DNA of 64,000 bases. It comes from Strigamia acuminata. Taxonomy: Eukaryota; Arthropoda; Chilopoda; Geophilomorpha; Linotaeniidae. A model generated the notes under the pieces. The model made no database searches, was not told the DNA's origin, and saw only the letters and a list, made by a program, of their open reading frames with translations. The position numbers and the translations under genes were made by a program. Location: assembly GCA_949358305.1 (NCBI GenBank), contig OX442314.1:45516581-45580580 (forward strand), given 5' to 3'. How positions within the stretch are numbered: position 1 is the first letter of the stretch; each line of letters begins with the position of its first letter. Positions 44,088-55,200 of this stretch are shown piece after piece.

Positions 44088-45654
44088 AGGTGCGCGCCAA
44101 AAGTATGGAATAATCAGTTTTTTTGTAATATTTTTTTTTACGCTTCATCTAGAATCAAACCAATTTTTTAATCCATGTATTTTGTTCTTTGAATTCGTTT
44201 AAAATTAACAAGTTTATAATTTTTCAAGAAAAATAAATTTGGCAGTGATTTCACACAAAAATGGGGGTGACATAAGTATGGAATATTTCAGGTTTGCTGC
44301 AAAAAAATGAATAAAATTAATATCACATAACATGCCTTTGTCTGATTAGTTAATCAGTGAATATGTCATCAATTTTCTGCCATTTTTGAATTGTATTACT
44401 TGCTATTTTCTTATTTTGATGCAATCCGTTGTGCAAAACTTGTAACCATTGTAGAAATCGCTGAAATATGGCAATTAAAGTCACTGGGGCTCTCCAAACA
44501 GCAAATCCATAGAAGATCAGGAAGAAATTAATCAATTACATTAAAAGTCCTAACCCAAAGATGAAAATTAAATATGGAAGCAAGACGGAGAGGACCAAAA
44601 GTGACCATGCAGCAAGTTGACAGGAATATTTTGTGCCTGGCACTGACTCTGCTGTTGTCTGCAAATGAAATTTGCACACATGTAGATGTAATTGTGTCTT
44701 TAGCAAACAATTCAAAGCAGACTAAACAATTGTGATCACCTTTGTTATCAAAAAGTAGCTGTACAACTGTGGTTAACTGAAGCCCATAAATTGAAGTGCT
44801 CTGATTAGACTAATACCAAGCTGCCCTGGACCAAATCATGAAACTGAGTGCTTTTTACAGACAAAATACAGTTCAACTTAGATGGTCTGGATGGTTAGTG
44901 TAATAAGTGGCAACATTTAAGGAGAGAAGAGAAGTTTTCTTAGTGGGCAGAATCGAGTGATGGTTTGGGTGACATTCGGACAAAAATTACAGGCAAACAT
45001 CATAATAATGAAAGGATGGAAAGATTCACAGAAGTATAAGGAAGTGTTAAACATGCATTTATTGCTATTTGGATGGAAAATTGTGGCAATAAATGGGTGT
45101 TTCAGCAGAACAATGCTCACTGCATGGTCACTTTTGGTCTTCCCTGTCTGCTTTCACATTTGGATTTCATATTTTGGTTAGAATTTTTGATGCAATTGAC
45201 TAATTTCTTTCAATTTCTTCCTAATCTTCTATCAATTTGTTGTTTGGCGAGCCTCAGTGCCTTTAATCGCTTTATTTCAGCGATTTCCACACTGGTTGCA
45301 AGTTTTGTACAAAGGATTGCATCAAAATAAGAAAATAGCAAGTAATACAATTCAAAAATGGCAGAAGATTGATGACATATTCACTGATTAACTAATCAGA
45401 CAAGGGCATGTTACGTGATATTACTTTTATTCATTTTTTTTGCAGCAAACCTGAAATATTCCATACTTATGTCACCCCCATTTTTGTGTAAAATCACTGC
45501 CAAATTTATTTTTCTTGAAAAATTAAAAACTTGTTAATTTTAAACGAATTCAAAGAACAAAATACATGGATTAAAAAATTGGATTGATTCTAGATGAAGC
45601 GTAAAAAAAAATATTACAAAAAAACTGATTATTCCATACTTTTGGCGCGCACCT
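44088..45654 (+). mobile_element. Decayed Tc1-type transposon with very long terminal inverted repeats
   Basis: 1,567 bp, flanked by TA on both sides (44086-44087, 45655-45656). Ends AGGTGCGCGCCAAAAGTATG are inverted, and the similarity continues inward for about 450 bp (to about 44540 and 45195), so the arms nearly meet the transposase remnant. On the plus strand, 44957-45130 encodes broken Tc1 transposase: VMVWVTF, KYKEVLNMHLL and, one frame over, NKWVFQQNNAHC, where the catalytic Asp of the usual motif is Asn. Frameshifts and stops abound. It sits in the leader of the 14-kb retroelement. Confidence 0.82.
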
Positions 45655-47374
45655 TATAAGAGAAAGGTTAGGAGGAAAATGTGGCGTGTATCACAAAATG
45701 ATCCACACACAGCACATTGAAAACAAAGATAAAAAAGATGTTGGGCTGGATTCACGGTCTCTTTTCAAAGCCGTTAGCCACCCAATTCGTGTTTGCAAAC
45801 ATCCCACGCGCGGTCCGAAAGCAAACACTGTTAGGCTCGACACCCAAGCAGTCCCCTGCAAGGGCCGCCCTCCCCGCTATCCGAGACCCAATTTTGACAG
45901 AACGGCAGCGAAATCGACAAAAATGTGCCATAAGTGGCCACAAAAACACAAAAAAGTCGAAATCATGCCAAACTGCTTCCACCAGTGCCCGGGACAGGGT
46001 TGGAAACCCAGTCTCCGTGTGCTCCAAGGAAGTACGTGCGCCTGTGATTCAAAAGATTACTCAAACCGCTGAAACCAGGAATGTACCTCTGGCCAGTAAT
46101 GAACAGAGCTCCCCTAAATATACCGCATTAGTTTATCATCGTCCGGGCAAGGCACAGGGCTGAACCGGGATATACTGCACCCAGCAGCATGCCTGCCCAC
46201 CACAACAACACCACAACCACGTTTCCCACCAAAAAAACACACTCGGAAAAAGCACCAAATCGCCCGACCCTGAGAGAGAAATCAAGGAACCAAATCTACC
46301 AATTGTCCGGTGTGGTGCCGACCCTCTAAGACACTCAACAGCCACTCTCAATTGCCCTTGAGATGATGAAACAGATCTATTCCAACACCCCAAACCACAA
46401 AAACTGAGCACCCCCAACTGGTTCCTCCCTCTATAGGTTGCACACCAAGAAATAAAAAATTATAAAATAATAAAACATGGTATCAAGCTCATGTGTTGGT
46501 TGGCCATTGCCGCCCCAAGATGATTAAAGGAAACATCCAGGTCAACTCAAGCCAAAACCAAACACACAAACAAAACATACCTCTAAAATAAAAAATAAAA
46601 ATGGTATTAGACCAATGTGTTGGTTGGTTACCGTCATTGTAAAGTGGACCTCGATTAGAACAAAAAAAAACAAGTCAAACAAATTCTAGCCAGACCAACA
46701 AAAAAGAAAAATCACCATAAAACAAAAGAAAATTGCACAAATCTCCCAAAAATCCGAGCAATACCCAGCTCAAACTGAAGAAAAAATGTGGCAGAAGAAA
46801 AACAAATGTTTCCCAACCCGGCACCAAAATAGACACACAGTGCAATTGAAAAATAAAGACAAAAGCACTGCGAGGTCAAGTCAGTACAAGGGGAGAAAAA
46901 CACAAAAGATAAGACACTGTGACATGCACCCCTGTGACTGACCGAGGGGTGAGCAAATCTCCCAAAGCCAATTAGAGAAACACATATCACAATGTTTTGG
47001 TTGGTTGCAGTGCGTCTGAAAAAATTAATTTCAGAGCCCCAACCACACCAGCACTGAGAAAAATACGATTTAATAACCTTCAAATGAGAAAGCACCCCGC
47101 CTCCCACAACCAAACCCACCAGGACCTAAAGTGGTAAACAGAATACCCCCTCAATTCCGGTCATAAAAAAGCAATTAACCCAAGTCCAAAACAAAGAAAA
47201 ATGGAAAACAATACAATTGACCCCCGCCAAAAAATAAAGCAAAATGCAACAAAACCTGAAACAAACAGTAAAACAATATGTGACGACGATAAAATTGAGA
47301 CAAAAAGCTAACCACAATGAAACAAAGGGTTGAGCACAAAGCAAAACAAAATGGCGGATCAAAAAAAAAAACTT

Positions 47375-47406
47375 TCCAAGTTCAAATCTCGGACAGGGCC
47401 CTCAAT
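47375..47406 (-). other. Primer-binding region of the 14-kb element
   Basis: Directly after the 5' LTR, the minus strand reads ATTGAGGGCCCTGTCCGAGATTTGAACTTGG. CCGAGATTTGAACTTGG is the complement of a tRNA T-arm (GTTCAAATCTCGG), so a tRNA primer probably anneals here. I do not assign the tRNA identity. Confidence 0.5.
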
Positions 47407-48003
47407 TGTGACTGGTATGGTCTCGCCAATGTAACTAGGGGACTAATCACACTGGGTAGGGACGCATACATCACGTAATAATAACAAGATTCCCACAATA
47501 TTGGTTGGTTGGCCTTTATTGTCGTTGTCTAGGGGTATGGGGAATCCCGTTACCCGTTGCAGGGGCGCCACGAAGGCGCGCCGCACCGGCAACCGACCCG
47601 TCACACACTGGGCAGAAGTCCAATGTGTGACGTGGTCGGTTCGACTTAACATTCATGTCGCGCTTACCTGCGACCCGCGTATCCGCTCATGGAGGCTGCA
47701 CTACGGACTCCGCCATAGCACTGAGGATCAACGTGGTGAATGGTGAGGAGTGTGGGGTTCAACCTGGGACACTTCTCGTCCCCTTCGATGACTACTTCTC
47801 CTCTCTGGGAGCTGCTGCAGACACGTCCTTCTCAGGCCGTGTCCAACACTCAACTCTCCTCTCACACTCCACTCCCTCCTCACCACACCGCTCCCCTCCC
47901 TCCTCCCCGGGCTAGGTCAATCACCCACAGAGGGGTTGACCTTTGGGGCCGTATGGTGGTGTGTGGCAGTGCCGCAGGTCACCCAGGTGGCCTGGCGGTC
48001 ACA
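47407..48003 (-). repeat. 5' LTR of the 14-kb element (597 bp)
   Basis: Same length and, apart from one base seen at 47676, the same sequence as 33941-34537. Followed by AAGA, the target duplication. Confidence 0.9.
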
Positions 48004-48011
48004 AAGAAATG

Positions 48012-48867
48012 TGGAAAATCATTATAGACAGTTTGAAAACACTAGAAAGTCACACACGACAATCTAGATTATCATAATTACGATTTCGGTGTTAGAACAC
48101 CAACCATTAGAATGTTTTTCCAATAGAAATGATTCTTGTAATTTGCAAACGTGTGGTTGAAATTTTTATTGACATTTCTGATGTCAATACGCTTCTATCC
48201 AGGTTTTCTGCAACTAAGATACTCATTTTGAACACAAAATTACAATTATTATTGTTGTACTTATTATCTTGTTGTTTTATGAAATATGCATGTACTCTGA
48301 AAAACACTCAAATAATAGTGCCAGAGAAACTGTATGTCCCTGTATTTAATTATATATAATCAGAGTGGGTTGTTCAAAAAGCCAATCACTGGTTTGCAGT
48401 GTTTTCTCAGAACATCTAATAACAGAAAGAGCATTTACAGTGCCCTTTGTTATTGGTCCACGGGTCACATGGTCCACAACTCCACATGATTAGGCAGTTT
48501 TGAATTGGGAGTCTGAGGAAGTCATCAGCCAATGATAACTCATGTGCTTAATCAAATATTTCAAAACTATTGACTGGAAATAAATTTAATATTTTTAAAA
48601 TCGACAAACAGTTTGTTTTTTTTTGAAATACTTTTTATTTTGTTCAAAATGAATGTCGTAGTTGCAGAAAACTTGGATAGAAAGAAGCGTGTTAACATTG
48701 AAAATGTCAACAAAAATTTCAACCACATGTTTGCAAATTACTAGAATCATTTTTATTGGAAAAATATTTGTATGGTTGGTGTTCTGATACCGAAATGATA
48801 ATTATGATAATCCAGATTGTCGTGTGTGACTTTCTTGTGTTTTCAAACTGTCTATAATGATTTTCCA
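48012..48867. mobile_element. Foldback element, copy 1
   Basis: Inverted arms of about 250 bp: GTGGAAAATCATTATAGACA at the left, the inverse TGTCTATAATGATTTTCCAC at the right, then shared CACACGACAATCTAGATTAT, TTCCAATAGAAATGATTCTT and further inner blocks. The centre (48250-48600) has no ORF. A second, interrupted copy is at 50330-51590. Confidence 0.8.
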
Positions 48868-49084
48868 CAACTCTTTTATCAATACATCTGTTTCACATTG
48901 CATTGTGAATATGAAAGAATACGCACGACTGCGACCGATTCCAAGAAACAAAAAAATCACACTTTAAAAATTTAAATTTAAATATAAAAAATTTAAATCT
49001 ACTGTATGTATATACGAAAACCAGAAAAGGTTAATTGTTAGAGTACTGTGTTTCACCAATAGATGGTGGAAGAAAAATAATGTC

Positions 49085-49265
49085 GTTTTTGGCTGAACAG
49101 GGTCGTTTTTTGGTTGAAAAATGTTGTTTTTTGGTTGAAAAATGTCGTTTTTTGGTTGAAAAATGTCGTTTTTTGGTTGAAAAATGTCGTTTTTTGGTTG
49201 AAAAATGTCGTTTTTTGGTTGAAAAATGTCGTTTTTGGGCTGAAAATTGTCGTTTTTGAGCTAAA
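49085..49265. repeat. 21-bp satellite GGTTGAAAAATGTCGTTTTTT
   Basis: About seven tandem copies, the first and last diverged. The ORFs over it (EKCRFLV repeats) are not genes. A single copy-like piece with the same flanks is at 33680-33720, next to the left LTR, inverted. Confidence 0.85.
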
Positions 49266-49397
49266 AAAAAGTCATTTTATGGCGGAAAAAAGCCATTTTA
49301 GGGCAACCAAGAACCAACAACTCAATATTGCGCAATGTTGCAATTTTGTGGAAAATAATTGGATTGTAAGGAAGTGATTGTCAATGCCCATCTACAG

Positions 49398-49490
49398 ATG
49401 TTGATGAAGCTCGAGCCAGAGAAGCGAGTCAACGACCTCAAAAAGCAGAGGAAATTGTACGACACGTGCAGATGCATAAAACCCCTGTAA
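49398..49490 (+). other. Possible terminal exon, unknown
   Basis: After CCATCTACAG an open 30-codon block starts MLMKLEPEKRVNDLKKQRKL and ends at TAA with Cys-containing TCRC. It looks protein-like but has no partner exon or recognised family. Confidence 0.15.
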
Positions 49491-49799
49491 ATGATTAACT
49501 ATTCTTTATTAATTGCAAGCCTCGGTATTTTAATACCGTTACAAGATTGTGAGTGTTCGGAACGATGCCACATGGTCAGGGGAGGGCCACGAGACGCTGG
49601 AGGCAACTGGTAACACACACGTATTTCTACGTGGCATTATGGGTAATTAGTTTTATGCTGAATTGCATCTTCTCAAAATGCACTCAAAATTTAGTGACAC
49701 CTGTGGTGCTTAAAATAAAGTGAAAATAAATTCGTAAAATGGCTGTTTCCGAAAAAAATGACAAAATTAAAGCAATTTACTGATAATGAGTGAAATTGT

Positions 49800-50020
49800 A
49801 TACTACAGCTCTTGCTGAAACAAAGCAATGTTAGGAATATGTTGAGTCGTGGCACCGTTAATAAAATTGCAGGCAAAGTTGAAGTTACTTGACTAACTAT
49901 TTTACGATTTTGGCAAGAAGTTAAAAAAAATACAATGAAGGATATTTTCCTGCCGATGTGTCTTTAAATAAAAAGAAATGTGGCCGAAAAATAAACTTGT
50001 CCACGTATTTTTGGCATTAC
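49800..50020 (+). pseudogene. Decayed transposase fragment (helix-turn-helix part)
   Basis: Broken frames encode GTVNKIAGKVEVT, ILRFWQEVKK and, one frame over, GYFPADVSLNKKKCGRK. This order (GT-KIA-FGV-type helix-turn-helix, W, then a KCGRK block) is like the N-terminal DNA-binding part of mariner-type transposases. Stops and frameshifts; no ends found. Confidence 0.4.
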
Positions 50021-50329
50021 AATGTTGTATGAAGTCAGCAATGATAGCAAAGGGTGGCAATAATTACAAAATATTTATTGCTAATCAATAAAATTTTTTG
50101 TTATCTTTTAGTCCGTATTAGTTCTTGTTTACTTAATTTATTTATAATTTAACTTTCAAGTTAATTATACTACTTTTGTATTTTTATAATGATAAAAATC
50201 ATGTAGAGCCACAAATGTATACCATAATTTTGGACAGAAATAATACCAGACATGTACACCATAATTTGGGACAGAAAGAATACCAGAAATTTGTACCATA
50301 ATTTAGGACAGAAGGAGTATTATAAATAT

Positions 50330-51590
50330 TATTATTTCTGCCTGAAGAGTTATTACCGTATGTTGTTGTTTTTATGAAATATTCATGTATAATGAAAAAA
50401 CACTTGAATAAGTTGCAGAGAAACTATATGTCTCTGTATTTATTCATATATACTCAAGAGTTCATTCAAAAAGTCAATTACAGTTTTGCAATGTTTTTTC
50501 AGAGCAAATAATAACAGGAAAATAACAGGAAAAACATCTGCAGTGCCCTGTGAATGCATTTGCCAATCTACTGTTATTGGTCCACGTCTCACATGGTCCA
50601 GATATGATTAGGCAGTTGTGATTTGGAAGTCATCAGCCAATGATAATTCATGTGCTTAATCAAATATTTCTAGACTATGTGACCGCCAGGCCACCTAGGT
50701 GACCTGCGGCACTGCCACACACCACCGTGCGGCCCCAAAGGTCAACCCCTATGTGGGCAATTGACCTAGCCCGGGGAGGAAGGAGTGGAGTGGTGTGGTG
50801 AGGAGAGGAGTGGGAGAGAGGGAGTGCTGTTGGACAGGGACTGCAAAGGACGTGTCTAGAGTAGCTCCCCGAGAGGAGAAGGTATTCATCTGGGAGGGAC
50901 AAGCTGTGTCCCGGTTTGGACTCTGACTCCTCGCCATTCACCACGATGACACTCAGTACGGCGGCTCCCACCGTTGTACAGCCTCCATGAGTGGACGCGT
51001 GGGTCGTAGGTAAGTACGACACGAATGTTTAGCCGAACCGACCACGTCACTCATTGGGTTCCCACCCAGTGTGTGACGGGTCGGTTGCCGGTGCGGTGTG
51101 CCTTCGTGGCACCACTGCAGCGGGTGACGGGTTTCCCCATACCCCTAGACAACGCAATAAAGGCCAACCAACCAATATTGTGGGAAGTCTCCGTCATTTA
51201 CGTGAAGTATGCGTCCCTACTTAGTGTTGCTCAGTCCCCTGACTACACTGGTGAGACCATAGCAGTCACAACTATTAAACTGGACATAAATTCAATATTT
51301 TTAAAATCATAACCAATTTGGTCTTTTTTGAAAGGACTTGAGTGCGAAAATTTTTTTTTGTTAAAAATGAGTGTCGTAGTTGTAGAAAACCTGGATAGAA
51401 ATGTGTTGACATCAAAAATGTCAATAAAAATGTCAACTATATATATGTTTGCAAATTACAATAATTATTTCTATTGGAAAAATATTTTAATGGTTGAAGT
51501 TCTGACACTGAACTGATAATTATGATAATCCACGTTGTCGCGTGTGACTCTCTAGTGTGTTCCCAGTGTCATTGATTTTCCACAACTCTT
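50330..51590. mobile_element. Foldback element, copy 2, split by a solo LTR
   Basis: 50345-50677 aligns with 48275-48565 and 51271-51590 with 48570-48880 of copy 1, so the solo LTR sits in its middle. The two sides rejoin at CAAATATTTCTAGACTA/ACTATTAAACTGG. Confidence 0.75.
50678..51270 (+). mobile_element. Solo LTR of the 14-kb element family
   Basis: 593 bp, TGTGACCGCC...GCAGTCACA, in inverted orientation and diverged from 33941-34537 along its whole length. Flanked by ACTA on both sides, the same 4-bp target length as the full element. No internal region. Confidence 0.85.
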
Positions 51591-52253
51591 CTATCAAAAC
51601 ATCTGTTTCACATTGCATTGTGAATACAAACCAACACGAACGAGTGAGACCGATTCCACGAAACAAAACTTTGCAACTGTAAGTATTTTTTAAAATTTAA
51701 AATTTTAATTTAAAACTTTAAATGTACTGTATGTATATATTTAAACCAGAATCGGGTGATTGTAATTAGACCAGTGTTTCTCAAACTTTGAGGCGCTGAT
51801 TTTTGGTTAAGCTCAACGACGTTCAATAACTCTGTTGCCCAAAATTTTCATTTTCAAATTTTTTTATTCAATTTTTTTTTTAATTTTTGCCAATTCCAAT
51901 TCCAACTTACTGCCTGTAATTGGTTGCAATACACCACAGGCTAGCAAAAGCTACACGATCCTGTAAAATCTACAAAAACCACCTAAAATTCTCCAAAAAT
52001 CTGCACAAACCGGGCAAAACTCCCAAAAATGGAGTTTTGTAGCTATTGTAATTCCCCAAAGTGATGAATTCTGTCGGATGGAAAATTAATTAATTAATCT
52101 AGTGCGGCTCTTTTAAATAGTGGCCGATAGCTCAATGTTGCGTTCATTATTACTCATTTGTTACTCATTTGTTTATTCATTAACAAAATCTATTCTTAGA
52201 AAACACAAATAATAACATATTACGATAATCCAAATTTTTTTTTGTGTAGATAA
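51590..52253. other. 5' flank of DEG/ENaC copy B
   Basis: AT-rich. 51590-51780 resembles 48880-49060 and, inverted, 33740-33935. A T-rich acceptor (TTTTTTTTTGTGTAG) lies 6 bp before the start codon, as in copy A, suggesting a 5'-UTR intron. No other gene seen. Confidence 0.4.
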
Positions 52254-55200
52254 ATGCTTAATCAACGCAGATTCAGAAGACATAAGCGTATAATAACATC
52301 TCGAATCATCGAGTCGATAAATAAAGATAAGAATGTAGCACCAGAATTTTACATTCTTCTAGACTGCACACGTTCACGCACATTTCGTATTTTTTGGGCA
52401 TTTCTCATCGTCATCTGTTCTCTCATTTATTTCTACCAAATGCATGATCGCATCGCGTACTTCTTGACAGAACCAAAGGCTGTTGATGTCCATCAAAGGA
52501 AAATGGAACACTCTCAACTTCCACCTGTGTCTATTTGCAAACAACATAATTCATATACAATGAATTATATGAAACAAAATAAATTAAATGACAATTTGAA
52601 TGGACTCATAAAATTACCTGAATTTGACCTGTCAAAAGTTTGGAATTTGGACTACCGTATCAATGTAATTGATAAGTCCACATTTGGAAGAGCTGGCTAC
52701 AAGGTAGGTGCACATTTTTTTGTGAATCTAAATTTTATTTTTCAATGTTCTTACAGCCAAACATACCTTTAGGGTTTTATCAAAAACACAGAACTACACC
52801 TTTTGGCACATGTACGCAAGTAAACAGTTAAGTATTAGAGACAGCATTTTGTTTTGCTTTATTGTTAGAATTGACTATGAAATTGTGTGAACTGTTACAT
52901 TTAATATTTAGTTAACAGATCATTGGAACAATCTGAACTTACGATGATGATGAAATTGGAGATACCTAAAACTACTGAACCCTATTTAGTACAGTATACA
53001 AATAACATTTACTCTACATTTGAGTCTCATTTTTTACAAAATCTCACTTTAGCTCTCATTGGATACACCATTTGATTTTCAATCCTTTATATTAATATTT
53101 ACCACAGCTGAAATTTCTATTGGCGTCACCATCACAAATGTAAAAATAGTGAATAAGTAAACTAATTCCTTAACCTATTCTGACAACTTGTTATACTGTA
53201 CACCAGTGTACAATGTGGAAAAATTGTTCACCTTAATATCAGAAATCATTATTATCTTTTTAAAAAAAATATAATTCTGACAGGTTATGGCTTTTCCATG
53301 GCAACCTGGGTGGGACGTAAATGATAGAGACGGAGACTCCCGATTGATGGTTGATGACCTTTAATTCATTGTCTATACTCTTTCCACATTCAAGAGGAGC
53401 CCTGGAAGCTTGGCTCCCATTGGCCGAGCCATTTCACTTGTGTATTGATACAGAAAAAAGAACCAAAACACCAGAAATGCATTATACAGACGTACAGATA
53501 TAAATAGAAGTACAGACATTGCAATCGATTTCCTATTGTTTGGAAATTTCATTTTAATTAAAAACAACATAAAACTTTATTTCAAAAATAGAAAACATAT
53601 TTTATTTCTATTATTATTATAATAATTATTATTATTATTTATATTATTCTGGAACAGACGAAAAATCATAGGGATTTACTTTTCCTCGTAGCAGTAGTTC
53701 AACTGCAGTTCTGAGTAATCAGACTAGGCCAATGGGAGCCAAGCTTCCAGGACTCCTCTTGAATGTGGAAAGAGTATAGGAGTCGGAGTCTTCCATCACC
53801 CGTGTTGGCGGGGACGGAACCCCATGAGTGACATGGTCGGTTAACACACAACATTCTGCTGTACTTACCTACAGTCTATGCAGCTGCTCATGGAGGCTGT
53901 AGCGGACCCATCGTCGTACTACTGAGCGTCACAGTAGTAATTGGGGAAGAGAGCGGAGTTAGTCCACGGCATAGCTGTCCTTGCCGGCCCCAGGACCTTC
54001 CGTGCACATGACTGTCTCGGTTGAGATCAGCGCTCTTCTCTCTGTCACGGTCGGTGACAGACTCTCCTCTCCCCACACCATTCAGCTCCCTCCTTCTCTA
54101 TACTGGGTCAGTTCACCCCACAATGGGGAATGACCTTAGGGCCAGTGAGCAGTGAATGGAGAGACGCAGGTCACCATGGGTGGCCAAGCGGTCACATAAA
54201 TGGCATCGATTTAAACACCCTCCCATTTTGGCTTAATTTCCCCCCTAAGTTGAATTTAATTTTCCCCCAACCAAAACCCTCCCTGGAAACTAAAGAACCA
54301 TCCCTAACTTTACTTCCCCCTATTAATGCATTTTCCCCCAACCCATTTTACCCTTAACAATTTTGAAGGTACCCCCACGTAATCCCAATGTTAGAACGTT
54401 GTCTTCTCACTGTGTACACAAGGCCCTCTTCGCTTTAGCTGGTCGTCCGCGCTTCCTTTTTTGGCCAATGGGAATACTTTTTTGCCTCCGGTGGCACAAC
54501 AAGTCGTTGTTGGTGCATGGCGTGCCTCTGAAGTGCCAGCCGACGAATTGTTCCAGGTATTCAGTTTCAAAGTAAAGTAATCCAGAAACAAATTTATAGA
54601 TATTCTGTTGCGATCCGGGTATTTTACTTGACAAAATACTTACCTTACTGCCAAGTAACTCACAAATGAGATGCCGTTTATAGGCCTTATACTCGGCTGC
54701 CTGTAAAATGTGTCGAGAGGGGCATTTTTATGAAAGGAAAACGACAGTTGAATTTAAGTAAAAATAATACAAATGAATTTTATTCAGTATTTTACAATAT
54801 AATTATGTGAGATATAATTATTTGACTAGAAATTACGAGAATAGAGGTTAATATCAAGATTAATAAATGAGAAAGAAAGGAAATGAGACGAGTGAGCGAT
54901 GAGACTCACTCGAAACAAAGGAGTGCGCTAACAACGACGATTAATCGTTGAGCGCAAATATTTGGCACGCTTGAAAAATGGCGAGACGGACCTGCCTGAG
55001 AAATTATTCTCGTTCCTACGATGGCTCGTATCTGTAAACTTCGGAGGAAGCTCGCGATGGCTTACAAATATAAGCGATGGTTCACGGCGAGAAGTTTGCC
55101 GGTGACGACGACGATAAGAGTCCCAGAGTAAACTCAATGGCGCTTTCACAATATTCAGCAGCGGGCGGGAAACAAATTCCTTTGCACGTTCGATGGTGAT

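Larger units (their letters stand above)
33941..48003 (-). mobile_element. 14-kb Ty3/gypsy-type LTR retrotransposon
   Basis: Bounded by 597-bp direct LTRs (33941-34537 and 47407-48003) with a 4-bp target duplication AAGA (33937-33940 and 48004-48007). Reading on the minus strand: 5' LTR (47407-48003), primer-binding region, long leader with a nested Tc1-type element, pol ORF (42888-39979), a 2.4-kb stretch without long ORF, a Pro-rich ORF (37089-35107), polypurine tract (34538-34549), 3' LTR. I see only one difference between the LTRs (34210 T, 47676 C). No gag ORF is found before pol. Solo or diverged LTRs of the family are at 50678-51270, 53277-54196 and elsewhere. Confidence 0.88.

Noticed and set aside
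45686-46163. Plus-strand ORFs of 128-148 aa as a candidate gag
   Set aside because: They are on the strand opposite to the element's pol and have no capsid or zinc-knuckle motif.
52912-53160. Apparent frameshift and stop (GYTI then TGA) in the DEG/ENaC unit 1 exons, seen in both copies
   Set aside because: A 64-bp intron with GT...TTTAG (52989-53052; 29643-29706 in copy A) removes the problem and restores phase in both copies, so the genes are not pseudogenes here.
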